Positions 50,321-58,848 of a DNA stretch of 64,000 nucleotides are shown piece after piece. Origin of the DNA: Desertimonas sp963772825 (GTDB taxonomy: Bacteria > Actinomycetota > Acidimicrobiia > Acidimicrobiales > Ilumatobacteraceae). Position 1 is the stretch's first letter, and each line of letters starts with the position of its first letter. Location of the stretch: the NCBI GenBank assembly GCA_963772825.1, contig CAVYYX010000014.1, positions 215,273-279,272 on the forward strand, given 5' to 3'. The translations under genes were made by a program, and so were the position numbers. The notes beneath the pieces were generated by a model. It searched no databases and was not told where the DNA came from. It was given only the letters and a program-made list of their open reading frames with translations.

Positions 50321-51706
50321 ATGCGAAACGAAATCATCGGTGTCGACCAGCTCGTGCCGTCGCTCGACGGGCAGATGGTGCCCTACGTCAATGTGGACAA
50401 TGCGGCCACGACCCCGCCGATGCGTGCCGTGGTCGACGCCGTGGAGCAGTTCCTGCCGTTAGCCGCCAGCGTGCACCGAGGAACCGGGTTCAAGTCCCGC
50501 GTCAGCACGGCGGCGTTCGAGGAGGCAAGAGAGGCGGTCGGCCAGTTCGTCGGTGCCGATCCCGAGCGCGACGTCGTGGTGTTCACGAGCAACACCACCG
50601 CGGCGATCAGTCAGTTCGCCAGAACGGTCGACCTTGCCGACGACGCCATCGTCCTGACGACGATGCTCGAGCACCACTCCAACGTGCTGCCGTGGCGACA
50701 CCGCGGACCCACGGTGTGCATTCGTGCGCTTGACGATGGATCGCTCGACGAAACCGATCTCGACGCCCAGCTCGCCCGCTACGGCAGCCGCGTCGCCGTG
50801 CTGGCGGTCACCGGGGCGTCCAACGTCACCGGCGTGACGCCGCCCATTCATCGGCTTGCCGAGAAGGTTCACGCAGTCGGCGGCAGGATTCTCGTCGACG
50901 CCGCGCAGCTCGCTGGGCACGTGCCGATCGATCTGCTCGACCACGACGATCCCGGCCACCTCGACGTGATCGCCCTGTCGGCGCACAAGGTCTACGCCCC
51001 GTTTGGCTCGGGAGCGTTGATCGGCGATCGATGCCTGCTCGATGTCGATCCGGAACCTCGCGGCGGCGGCACGGTGCGGGCGGTGACGCTCAGCGACGTG
51101 GTGTGGGCCGATCTTCCCGATCGCGCCGAGGCCGGTAGCCCCAACCTGCTCGGCGCCATCGCCCTGGCGGCCGCCGTGCGCCGGCTCGCCGAGGTCGGGC
51201 TGGGCGAGATTGCGGCTCACGAGCGAGAGCTGGCGGGCTACGTGAGGTCGCGGCTGGCGGAGCTTCCAGAGATTTCCGTGGTCGGCAACCCACGTGACGC
51301 GTTGGGCGTGATGTCGTTCGCAGTTGCCGGTTGGGATCCTCGACTGGTCGCCGCCGTGCTCGGCTTCGAGTACGGCATCGGCGTGCGGAGCGGGTGCTTC
51401 TGTGCCCAACCGTACGTCCATCACCTCCTCGGACTCGATGGTGACGCCATCGCCCGGTGGGTCGACGAAGCCCGTTGTGGCGACCTGCGGGCGGCCCCCG
51501 GGCTCGTGCGGATGAGCCTCGGGTGCTACAACGATCGTGGCGACGTCGACCGGGCGATCGAGGCGCTCAGGCGGGTCATCGACGGCGACTTCGGCGGCAC
51601 CTACCGTCAGGAAGTCGACGGATCGTTCGTGCCTGACGAACCGCTTCCCCCACCAAAGGGTGCCAGTGTGACGGAACCGTCCTACTGGCACCCTTCGGTC
51701 GTCTAG
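50321..51706 (+). CDS. Cysteine desulfurase-like (aminotransferase class V, SufS type) protein
   Basis: 461 residues from ATG 50321; GTG at 50303 would add six. YVNVDNAATTPPMRAVVDAV, TSNTTAAISQFARTV, TMLEHHSNVLPWR, the PLP Lys in IALSAHKVYAPFGSGALIG and an active-site Cys in RSGCFCAQPYVHHL. These match the SufS/CsdA group, though no Suf genes are nearby, so it may serve another sulphur or selenium lyase role. The last 17 residues (from about PPKGASVTEPSY) are translated through the diverged family A palindrome and look unrelated to the fold. The TAG shares four bases (CTAG) with the stop of the convergent gene. Confidence 0.87.
   Translation: MRNEIIGVDQLVPSLDGQMVPYVNVDNAATTPPMRAVVDAVEQFLPLAASVHRGTGFKSRVSTAAFEEAREAVGQFVGADPERDVVVFTSNTTAAISQFARTVDLADDAIVLTTMLEHHSNVLPWRHRGPTVCIRALDDGSLDETDLDAQLARYGSRVAVLAVTGASNVTGVTPPIHRLAEKVHAVGGRILVDAAQLAGHVPIDLLDHDDPGHLDVIALSAHKVYAPFGSGALIGDRCLLDVDPEPRGGGTVRAVTLSDVVWADLPDRAEAGSPNLLGAIALAAAVRRLAEVGLGEIAAHERELAGYVRSRLAELPEISVVGNPRDALGVMSFAVAGWDPRLVAAVLGFEYGIGVRSGCFCAQPYVHHLLGLDGDAIARWVDEARCGDLRAAPGLVRMSLGCYNDRGDVDRAIEALRRVIDGDFGGTYRQEVDGSFVPDEPLPPPKGASVTEPSYWHPSVV
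51652..51699. repeat. 48-bp palindromic element, diverged family A copy, inside the 3' end of the csd-like gene
   Basis: It runs from ACCAAAGGGTG to CACCCTTCGGT around GACGGAACCGTC. Length, outer trinucleotides, GGGTG/CACCC blocks and centre match family A; the arm between differs at six positions and each change is matched in the other arm. It lies between convergent genes but is translated as the tail of the desulfurase-like protein. Confidence 0.75.
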
Positions 51707-52443
51707 TCGTCGCCGCCGCTACCTGACCCGCTGTTGTCGTCGCCGCCACCGGAGCCGCTCGAACCGCCGCTGTCATCATCGCCGCCGCCGCCCGGGCCGC
51801 TGTTGTCGTCGTCGCCGTCGTCACCGCCACCCGGGGTGGTGTTCCCAGGCCCCGTGTTGTCGGGCCCAGTGTTGTCGGGCCCAGTGTTGTCAGGCCCAGT
51901 GTTGTCGGGGGCAGTGTTCCCGGGCGTCGAGTTGCCAGGCGCACTGTTGCCAGGAGCGCTCGCGGCCGGCGCGCTGTTGCCCGGAACGCTGCCGGCTGGG
52001 TTGGCGTCGACCTGCAGTTCAGGGACCACTGCCCCGTTCACGAGCGCAGCGGCGAAGCGCACTCGGCCGGCAGCCGACTCCAGGCGAAGTTCCAACCCGG
52101 TAGCACCCGGCTGTTCGAGGCGCACCGTGAACCAGCCAGGGTTCGGAGCGAACATCACGATCCGCAGCGTCCCGCCTGCTGAGTCGAGGACCAGCGTCGC
52201 CGCGTCGCCGACGACGTAGGAGAACTGCGTCGTCGAACCGGAAACAGGCGTCACGACCACCGTCGAGGCCGTGGGCGCCGAACTGGCGGTCGAGCCGGTG
52301 CCGGGCGTGGTGCTCGGCGACGAGCTCGACGACGCCGACGCCGACACGGGCGTGCTGCCGATGCCCTGGCTGCCAATCGTGATGCCGGCGGCGGTGACGA
52401 GCACGGCGCCCGTGGACAGGGTTCTGACGAGTCGTGTTCTCAT
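51703..52443 (-). CDS. Secreted protein with Asn/Pro/Gly repeats and Asp/Gly/Ser-rich tail
   Basis: 246 residues from ATG 52443. A signal peptide (VRTLSTGAVLVTAAGITIGS) is followed by a Ser/Thr linker, a beta-sandwich-like domain (about 75-150, FSYVVGDAATLVLDSAGGTL and WFTVRLEQPGATGLELRLES), GNSAPGNSTPGNTAPDN and TGPDN repeats (about 160-200), then a very acidic Gly/Asp/Ser tail. The tail could bind calcium, or anchor the protein by charge. No known family. Its TAG shares a CTAG with the convergent gene. Confidence 0.8.
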   Translation of the reverse strand: MRTRLVRTLSTGAVLVTAAGITIGSQGIGSTPVSASASSSSSPSTTPGTGSTASSAPTASTVVVTPVSGSTTQFSYVVGDAATLVLDSAGGTLRIVMFAPNPGWFTVRLEQPGATGLELRLESAAGRVRFAAALVNGAVVPELQVDANPAGSVPGNSAPAASAPGNSAPGNSTPGNTAPDNTGPDNTGPDNTGPDNTGPGNTTPGGGDDGDDDNSGPGGGGDDDSGGSSGSGGGDDNSGSGSGGDD

Positions 52444-52541
52444 GGATTCGACCGTACGGATCGGAGGTCCAACAGCCAGCCGCGTGCCGTCCAAGAATCA
52501 TCCAAGGTTCGGCACCATCCCGCCCTCGCCCGCCGGACAGA

Positions 52542-52914
52542 ATGGGTCATCGACGCGACACGGATCGATCAGTGGCTGTGGGCGGTACGCGTCTACAAGA
52601 CCCGCTCGCTGGCCACCGCGGCGTGCAAGGGCGGGCACGTCAAGGTCGACGGCACCACCGCCAAGCCCGCCCGGCCGGTGCGCATCGGCGATCGTGTCGA
52701 GGTGCGCGACGGTGATCGCCACCGAATCCTCGAGGTCCTGCAGCTCATCGATCGCCGGGTTGCTGCCCCGATCGCCGCCGAGTGCGTCGTCGATCTCAGC
52801 CCCCCGACGCCTCCCCGCGAGTACGTCGCGCCCCCGCTGTTCAGCCGCGATCGAGGCACCGGTCGTCCGACGAAGAAGGACCGGCGCAGCATCGACCGCC
52901 TCCGCAACCGCTGA
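52542..52914 (+). CDS. S4-domain RNA-binding protein (Hsp15-like); start out of frame by one base
   Basis: The frame reads RIDQWLWAVRVYKTRSLATA, ACKGGHVKVDGTTAKPARPV and RIGDRVEVRDGDRH, a standard S4 domain as in Hsp15 (ribosome-associated heat shock protein that rescues stalled 50S-nascent chain complexes). The C-terminal part is basic, KKDRRSIDRLRNR. No start codon exists in this frame upstream; ATG at 52542 is one base out of phase. If one G of the GGG at 52544-52546 is removed, the protein starts MVIDATRIDQW and has 123 residues. A later in-frame GTG at 52678 would lose the S4 core. Confidence 0.82.
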
Positions 52915-52916
52915 CG

Positions 52917-52964
52917 ACCGATGGGTGTTCAGGGGACGGTACGGTCCCCTGAACACCCATCGGT
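52917..52964. repeat. 48-bp palindromic element, family A copy 3
   Basis: The most regular copy: 21 of 24 arm positions pair exactly, centre GACGGTACGGTC. It starts 3 bp after the S4 stop and precedes the convergent lipoprotein-repeat gene, so it can serve as a two-way terminator. Copy 2 also begins 3 bp after the upstream stop. Confidence 0.92.
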
Positions 52965-52991
52965 TGCGTCGCGTTACGGCATCAGCAGTGT

Positions 52992-53831
52992 TCAACCACC
53001 GGTCGTCATCGACGCCGTGTCGGTCGGCATCGATGCACCAGGCTCAGCGCCTTCGGTTGCGGTCGGCGCCGATCCCTCGGTGGCTTCCTCGAGCGGTGTC
53101 CCGTCCGGGGAGACGAGCCACCACACGCCGCCGACGCCTTGACCGTTGAGGTCACCGGGTGCCACGTCGGCCGCGAAGTAGTAGAGCGGCCATCCATTGA
53201 CCGTGACCATCACGCCGTCGGGGTGCTCGGCGGTGCTCAACAGGCTCGGATCGACCTCATCCGCCGCGGCCGGTACCGAACCGTCGGTGGCGAACAGCGG
53301 CGGCCAGTTGGCGGCGCAGTCGTCCACGCAGGTCGGCTCACCCGCGGCATCAGGGGCAAAGACGTACAAGGCGCGACAGTCCTGATCGACGAGGATCGGT
53401 CCGTACTCCTCGGTTTCGGCAACCTGCACGAAAACCGCGCCCATCGCAGCCCCCGTGTCGGCGGTCGCCCCCGTGTCAGCGGTGGCCATCGTGTCGGCGG
53501 TCGTGGCGGCCGGAGCCTCCGACGCCGCCGGGGCGTCCGTCGCCGCCGAAATGTCGGCGGCCGCAGACGTCTCGGTCATGCTGTCGTCGGTCCCCATGGG
53601 GGCCTCCGAGGTCTCCGAGGCGTCGCCGGCGGCGATGGCCGGACAGTCGCTCGGCCCACCACCGGCCATCGGCTCGGACGACGCGCCCATCGCCGTGTCG
53701 GTGGTTCCCAATTGGGTGTCATCAGGCGGCTCGGTCGGTGGAGTCGTCGCCCCGGCGATGCCGGCACCCGACAGCACGAGCACGCCAACTCCGACCGCAA
53801 CGCACCGTCCGAGGTACTTGGTGTGATCCAT
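52992..53831 (-). CDS. Secreted protein with two lipoprotein_15-type repeats
   Basis: 279 residues from ATG 53831, preceded by AAGGAG. A signal peptide (CVAVGVGVLVLSGAGIAGA), then a long Ala/Thr/Ser/Glu spacer. Two PF03640-like units follow: ILVDQDCRALYVFAPDAAGE with CVDDCAANWPPLF, and NGWPLYYFAADVAPGDLNGQ with GVGGVWWLVSPDG. These repeats are common in actinobacterial surface lipoproteins; role unknown. Its promoter region is shared with the MalT-like regulator. Confidence 0.87.
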   Translation of the reverse strand: MDHTKYLGRCVAVGVGVLVLSGAGIAGATTPPTEPPDDTQLGTTDTAMGASSEPMAGGGPSDCPAIAAGDASETSEAPMGTDDSMTETSAAADISAATDAPAASEAPAATTADTMATADTGATADTGAAMGAVFVQVAETEEYGPILVDQDCRALYVFAPDAAGEPTCVDDCAANWPPLFATDGSVPAAADEVDPSLLSTAEHPDGVMVTVNGWPLYYFAADVAPGDLNGQGVGGVWWLVSPDGTPLEEATEGSAPTATEGAEPGASMPTDTASMTTGG

Positions 53832-53871
53832 GTGGTGTTCTCCTTCTCTGTCATCGGCCTCAGAATGAGAC

Positions 53872-56577
53872 TTGGTTCCCGTTCCCGATCTGCCGCTGAG
53901 CCACACCTCGAATCGCCAGGAACGCCCCGCGTGGCGCCGGGATACGCTGCGCGCGGGCGTTCGGGAGAGGGAGGCGGCCACGCGGACCGTTGTTGCCGCC
54001 ACCAAACTTGCGGTTCCGAGGTCGCGTCGGCAGTTTCTGACCCGACCTGATCTGGGCGCGCGTCTCGACGGCGACTTCCGGGTGGCGCTGGTGTCAGCGC
54101 CGGCGGGCTACGGCAAGACGGCGACGCTGGCCGCCTGGGCAGCCGATCGCGGCCCCGACCTGGCCTGGCTGTCGTGCGACTCGTCCGATGCCGAGCCGAC
54201 GCGTTTCATGTCCTGTCTGCTGTCGGCGATCTCGACGAGGTGGCCCGGAGTTGCGGATGATGCGTTCGTCCTCTTGGAGCGCGACGGCGCCAACACCTAC
54301 GACTCGGCCGTCGCCGTCGCCAACGAGCTCGCCACCGTCGAGGCCCCTGGCGTGATCGTTGTCGACGATCTCCACCTCGCGGCACCCGATCCGGTGACCT
54401 TGGCAGCATTCATCGGTGCCTTGCCGGACACGTTCCGGTTCGTCGCCGGCACACGCTCCGACCCGCCGTTGCCGCTCGGAAGGTTGCGGCTGCGCGGAGA
54501 GCTGCTCGAGATCCGCGGCGACGAGCTGCGTTTCTCGGGCAGCGAGATGGCCGAGTTCTTCCAGTTGCATGGCGTGCAGCTACCCGACGACCAACGGGCC
54601 CGCCTGCACGAGCTCACCGAGGGCTGGCCGGCCGGGGCCCAACTTGCGGCGATCGCCCTGCAACGTGGCATCCGCCGAGACGACTTCCTGGAGGCCTTCG
54701 CCAGCACCGATCGTGCCGTCGGAGACTTCCTCGTCAGCGAGGTGCTCGCCAGCCTGCCGCCCGAACTCGTCGAGTTCCTCATCGAGACCTCGGTGCTCGA
54801 CGCCTTCGATGCCGAGCTGTGTCGCGCCGTCGTGGGCGTCGAGCAATCGACTGAGATCATCGAGCACCTGCTCGCCGCGAACCTGTTCCTGGTGCCGCTG
54901 GACGAGCGGACCGGCTGGTACCGCTACCACCACCTGTTCGGCGCCTTTCTGCGGGCCCGACTGGCGTCGCTCGGAAAGTCGCGGGTCCTCGCCGCCCGCG
55001 ACCGGGCGTGCCGAGCGCTCGAGGAGCGCGGCGACGTCGCCGGCGCCCTCCAGCACGCCATGGCAATGGGCGACGTCGGCCGGGCCGGCGACCTCCTGAG
55101 CGCGGCGATCAGTAGATCGATGACACTGCTCGAGGGCGCAGACGTCGCAATCCGGGCGGTGCGGCTGTGGCTCCACGAGCTCGGAGCGCAGTTCATCGAG
55201 AGCGATCCGACACGGGTCGTCGAGTTCGTCATCGGCCTCATCACGCTGACCGGCCCGGACGACGCTCCGCGCTGGCTGGAACGGGTCCGCCAGGCTCACC
55301 CGCACGCAGACGGCGAGCTGCTGGCGATCATCGAAGGGGCGTGGGGCGAGCACCATCAGCACCGTGGCCAAGCTCGCGAGGCGATCCGCCACCTGGATGC
55401 GGCGTTCGAGGCTTTCGGTGGGACGCCTCCGAACAGCGGTCTGCTGCCGCTCGCCTATGCAGCGTCGGCGCGTGCCCACATCCAGGCGGGCGATTTCGAC
55501 CGCGCCGGTGCGCTCCTCGAGTCCGCCCTCGCCCGACCGACGGGCAACGCCGTCGCCGACGAGGTCCGCCATCCCGGCATCGCCGCCTTCGTGGCCGCCA
55601 CCGCTGGGGAGCTGTCCCGCGCCGAGCGGCTCGTGGCCAAGTGCGTGCAGTCGGCCGACGAGCTCGGACTCGACCGTCACGAACCGGGCACGATCTTCGC
55701 CGGCCTGGCGCTCGTCGAGGTGCATCTCGAGCGCCACGAGCACGACGCGGCGAGGCGCACCCTCGACGAGGTGACCCCGGCGAGCCAGGCGAGCCACCGT
55801 CTCACGCTGCAAAGCCTCGTCACGTTGCAGCACGCCAAGCTCGCCAGGGCGCTCGGCGATGCCGCCGGTGCCGACGCCTTGCTCGCCCAGGCCCGATTGT
55901 TCTACGTCGACCCGGATGACGCTGTCCGCCAGGTGTTCGGCGAGGAAGCCGTCGCCCAGGCGGTGCGGTTCGATCCCGACAAGGCGCCATCGCTGATCGC
56001 CGACCTCGACGACCAGCGCGTCGAGACCCGGGTGCTCAGCGCGCGGTTGGCCCTCGTGCAGAACGATGGTCGTGCCGCCGAACTGCTGTTGGGCGACCTA
56101 CCGGCGGCGACCACCCGACGGGGTCGGGTGCAGCGCAGCGTGCTGTGCGCCCTCAGCGTGCTGCACCGCGATGTCGAGCAGGCCAACCGTCATCTCGCCG
56201 AAGCGCTGCTCGCCGGCCAGCCGGAGCGACTGATCCGCTCGATCGTCGACCAGGGACCCGACGCCCACAAACTGCTGCTGTCCGGGCTGCCCGATGCCAG
56301 CCAGGAGCCGTACCTCGAGGAGCTCATCGCGGCGGCCAGCAACATCGTGGCCGCGGCCCGTCCAGCGGCCATCCAAGTGCTCGTCGAACCGCTCAGCCCA
56401 CGAGAAGTGACCGTGCTGCGCTACCTGTGCAGCCGTCTCACCTACCAGGAGATCGCCGCCGCCCTCTATGTGTCGCCGAACACGCTGAAGTCGCACGTCA
56501 AGAGCGTCTACCGCAAGCTCGATGCTCCGTCGCGAGCCGACGCCGTGAGCACCGGTCGACGACTCGGCGTGATCTGA
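53872..56577 (+). CDS. MalT-like LuxR-family ATP-dependent regulator (LAL-type)
   Basis: About 901 residues if TTG 53872 is the start; the conserved region begins at VVAATKLAVPRSRRQFLTRP some 42 residues later and no closer ATG or GTG exists. P-loop VSAPAGYGKTATLAAWA (about 80), Walker B VIVVDDLHLAA, winged-helix region to about 330, helical TPR-like region 340-830, and LuxR HTH LSPREVTVLRYLCSRLTYQE plus YVSPNTLKSHVKSVYRKLDA (about 840-895). MalT-type proteins activate transcription when ATP and an inducer are bound. The inducer is unknown. Confidence 0.9.
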   Translation: MVPVPDLPLSHTSNRQERPAWRRDTLRAGVREREAATRTVVAATKLAVPRSRRQFLTRPDLGARLDGDFRVALVSAPAGYGKTATLAAWAADRGPDLAWLSCDSSDAEPTRFMSCLLSAISTRWPGVADDAFVLLERDGANTYDSAVAVANELATVEAPGVIVVDDLHLAAPDPVTLAAFIGALPDTFRFVAGTRSDPPLPLGRLRLRGELLEIRGDELRFSGSEMAEFFQLHGVQLPDDQRARLHELTEGWPAGAQLAAIALQRGIRRDDFLEAFASTDRAVGDFLVSEVLASLPPELVEFLIETSVLDAFDAELCRAVVGVEQSTEIIEHLLAANLFLVPLDERTGWYRYHHLFGAFLRARLASLGKSRVLAARDRACRALEERGDVAGALQHAMAMGDVGRAGDLLSAAISRSMTLLEGADVAIRAVRLWLHELGAQFIESDPTRVVEFVIGLITLTGPDDAPRWLERVRQAHPHADGELLAIIEGAWGEHHQHRGQAREAIRHLDAAFEAFGGTPPNSGLLPLAYAASARAHIQAGDFDRAGALLESALARPTGNAVADEVRHPGIAAFVAATAGELSRAERLVAKCVQSADELGLDRHEPGTIFAGLALVEVHLERHEHDAARRTLDEVTPASQASHRLTLQSLVTLQHAKLARALGDAAGADALLAQARLFYVDPDDAVRQVFGEEAVAQAVRFDPDKAPSLIADLDDQRVETRVLSARLALVQNDGRAAELLLGDLPAATTRRGRVQRSVLCALSVLHRDVEQANRHLAEALLAGQPERLIRSIVDQGPDAHKLLLSGLPDASQEPYLEELIAAASNIVAAARPAAIQVLVEPLSPREVTVLRYLCSRLTYQEIAAALYVSPNTLKSHVKSVYRKLDAPSRADAVSTGRRLGVI

Positions 56578-56668
56578 CCGTCCAGCGCTGGGTTGGAGAC
56601 GGCGCTGGGGTCCGGCCGGTGCTGGGTCCGGTCGGCGCCCGTGTCGCGGTACGCCTCCGACGGGGGTT

Positions 56669-56690
56669 TCAGGGGGCGGTAGTCCCCTGA
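56669..56690. repeat. Possible degraded family A palindrome
   Basis: TCAGGGG, an 8-nt centre and CCCCTGA, preceded by GGGGGTT. It resembles the inner half of family A but has lost the outer arms. It sits at the 3' end of the MalT-like gene. Weak evidence. Confidence 0.4.
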
Positions 56691-56702
56691 TGCGGCGGCT
56701 CG

Positions 56703-56719
56703 GGCCGGCTTTGCCGGCC
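56703..56719. terminator. GC-rich hairpin in convergent gap
   Basis: GGCCGGC-TTT-GCCGGCC, a perfect 7-bp stem with 3-nt loop between two convergent genes. No T-run. Confidence 0.5.
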
Positions 56720-56759
56720 GCCGCCAAGAAGTTGGGTGCGGCGAAGCCGCTCATCGAGC

Positions 56760-56804
56760 TCGACCGCCTTCGTGAGCGAGGAACGAGCGAACGAAGGCGG
56801 TCGA
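56760..56804. terminator. 14-bp stem hairpin before membrane protein gene end
   Basis: TCGACCGCCTTCGT pairs exactly with ACGAAGGCGGTCGA across a 17-nt purine-rich loop. It lies 5 bp beyond the stop of the convergent gene at 56809, so it probably ends that transcript. Confidence 0.6.
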
Positions 56805-56808
56805 AACG

Positions 56809-57492
56809 TCAGATGGACACACTGATCGGGAACGTGCCGATCCACACCGCCGTGCCGAGGAACACCAGGCAGCCGACGGCCACGAGCACCTTGCGCGGGC
56901 CGGGGCTGTGGAGCTTGGTGCTCATCCCGGCGAAGAACAGGGAGACGGCGAAGAGGACGACGCCGAGCACGTAGTTCGCCGAACGCTGGATGTCCGTTCG
57001 AACGACGGCGGCCATCACCTCCGCCTCGGCGTCGAGGCGATCAGCGTCGGTTCCCGCCTGCAGCACGTACTCGTCCATCGCGAATGGCGTCGGCGGTGCG
57101 CCGGGGTCGGTGAGCGGTTCGGTCGCCAGCCAGGCGTCGAACGCCGGACGGAACTCGGGGCGGAACCGGTCGCTGTAGAAGTCGGCGAGCTCCGTGTCGT
57201 CGGTCGCCGTGGCATTGACCCATTGGAAGAACATGCCGATGTCGACTTGCGTCTGGCCTTCGGCGAGGCCTTGGGAGCGGGCCGCGTCGATGCGCAGGGC
57301 GTTGACGCGGCTCGCCGCCTTGGCCTGCTCTCCGTTCCAGCGGTTCGCCTGATAGCTGCTCCACGCCGTGGCGACGGCGGCGAAGGCCAGCAGCACGGTG
57401 GCGACGATCTCGACCCAATCGCGCCGCTCCGGCTCAGCCGGGGGGCCGGCGGCCACCACCGCTGTCACGTCGGGGACCCTGAGTCGTCGCAC
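56809..57492 (-). CDS. Membrane protein of unknown function, partner of DUF4239 protein
   Basis: 227 residues from GTG 57492. One helix near the N-terminus (WVEIVATVLLAFAAVATAWS) then YQANRWNGEQAKAASRVNAL, a soluble region, and two helices at the end (YVLGVVLFAVSLFFAG and VLVAVGCLVFLGTAVW). The pattern resembles uncharacterised membrane proteins found beside bestrophin-like DUF4239 genes. It overlaps that gene by 28 bp. No catalytic residues recognised. Confidence 0.8.
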   Translation of the reverse strand: MRRLRVPDVTAVVAAGPPAEPERRDWVEIVATVLLAFAAVATAWSSYQANRWNGEQAKAASRVNALRIDAARSQGLAEGQTQVDIGMFFQWVNATATDDTELADFYSDRFRPEFRPAFDAWLATEPLTDPGAPPTPFAMDEYVLQAGTDADRLDAEAEVMAAVVRTDIQRSANYVLGVVLFAVSLFFAGMSTKLHSPGPRKVLVAVGCLVFLGTAVWIGTFPISVSI

Positions 57493-58289
57493 GGAACTTC
57501 CACCTCACCGCCGAGGATCTCGAGTTGCTGGTCGATGAGCACCAGCGTCCGTTCCATGGCGCTCGGCTGCAGCCCACCGACGCCGGGTTGCACCGGATCG
57601 TCGAAGAAGTTGAGCAGCAGCAACATGGCGGTGATGACCGCGACCACGCTGCCCATGAACAGTGGCGGAACCCAGACCCGCTCACCGCTGTCGGCCATCC
57701 CCAGCAAGAACACGAAGATGATCGCGGCGATGAAGAACAGCACGATCCACAACGGGATGGGAATGATCCCGGCGGCACCGTGGACCCGATCCTGGCGGGC
57801 CACCTCGCGAGCCTCGGTCTGATCGAGCCACTTGCCGTAGGCCGCCTCGTCGACGGGAGTTTGCAAGTCGACGCCTTGAAGGGTCCCGAACATCGCCGCC
57901 CCCCACGGGTTGATGTCGTCGCCCAGCGTGTCGTCCTCCATCCGGTCCCACTCGTCGCCGACGACCCACCGGGCGTAACACACCAGCTGTCCGGTCAGAT
58001 CGTCGCCGACCTCGGCGGGCAGCCGCTGAGCCGTCTGGATCTGCTGGGCGACGGTCAACGCCTCGACCTCCGCTCCCGACCGTGCCGCGTCGTAACTCTC
58101 GAACGCCAAGAAGATGAGGAAGCCGAGGAGCACGGAGAACCCGGTGGCGAGGACACCGAACACCCCGGAGGCCCGGTCGCTGTCGCTGTAGAAGCCGCCT
58201 TCGGGTGCCCGGCGCCCGACGATCAGCATGGCGGTGACGGCAAGCGCCGTCACCGCCACGACGATCAAGGCCCCCCAGAAGATGTTCAC
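57465..58289 (-). CDS. DUF4239 (bestrophin-like) membrane protein
   Basis: 274 residues. Helices at 5-25 and 45-62 (VLATGFSVLLGFLIFLAFES), then SYDAARSGAEVEALTVAQQI, and two C-terminal helices (PLWIVLFFIAAIIFVFLLG, VVAVITAMLLLLNFF) ahead of DDPVQPGVGGLQPSAMERTL. These match the DUF4239 bestrophin-like family, suspected anion channels. Co-transcribed with the overlapping downstream membrane gene. Confidence 0.85.
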   Translation of the reverse strand: MNIFWGALIVVAVTALAVTAMLIVGRRAPEGGFYSDSDRASGVFGVLATGFSVLLGFLIFLAFESYDAARSGAEVEALTVAQQIQTAQRLPAEVGDDLTGQLVCYARWVVGDEWDRMEDDTLGDDINPWGAAMFGTLQGVDLQTPVDEAAYGKWLDQTEAREVARQDRVHGAAGIIPIPLWIVLFFIAAIIFVFLLGMADSGERVWVPPLFMGSVVAVITAMLLLLNFFDDPVQPGVGGLQPSAMERTLVLIDQQLEILGGEVEVPCDDSGSPT

Positions 58290-58323
58290 GCAGTGACCGT
58301 TCTCGTTCGAACTCCGGTGGTTG

Positions 58324-58725
58324 TCAGGCCAGCAACTTTGCCTTCTGCTGCTCGAACTCGGCGTCGGTGATCACACCTTTGGCCTTCAGGTCGGCCAGCT
58401 TGGTCAGCTCGTCGGCCGCCCCTGTACCGGACCCGGCGGTGGTTTGGACGTAGGAACGGAAGGCGGCCTCGTGCGCTTGGGCCCGTTCGAGGTCTCGGTC
58501 GGCCATCGAGTGGCCGCGGGCGATCACGTAGATGAACACGCCGAGGAACGGCACGATGATCACGAAGATCACCCACAGCGCCTTGGCAAAGCCGCCCATG
58601 TCATGGCTGCGGAAGATGTCGGTGATCACGCGGAACAACAGCATGATCCAGGCGAACAACAAGAAGAACCACAGCATCGACCAGAACAAGCCGAGAATGG
58701 GGTAGTCGTAACTGAGCAAGGTCAT
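58324..58725 (-). CDS. Membrane protein with PLDc_N-like helices and C-terminal SHOCT domain
   Basis: 133 residues, ATG preceded by AGAGGAG. Two helices (WSMLWFFLLFAWIMLLFRVI and ALWVIFVIIVPFLGVFIYVI) flank DIFRSHDMGGFAKA as in PLDc_N membrane proteins. The end, ADELTKLADLKAKGVITDAE then FEQQKAKLL, is a SHOCT oligomerisation domain. Common in actinobacteria, function unknown. Confidence 0.9.
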   Translation of the reverse strand: MTLLSYDYPILGLFWSMLWFFLLFAWIMLLFRVITDIFRSHDMGGFAKALWVIFVIIVPFLGVFIYVIARGHSMADRDLERAQAHEAAFRSYVQTTAGSGTGAADELTKLADLKAKGVITDAEFEQQKAKLLA

Positions 58726-58848
58726 CTCCTCTGATTGGTTGCGGCGCCGCTCACGGGCGCCGTCTGCAAACGTACGCGCGCCGGAGGTGAGCTGTCCTCA
58801 CCATCGACGGGGTGATCCGGTCGATCGCCCGAAACCTGTCGCACCGGG

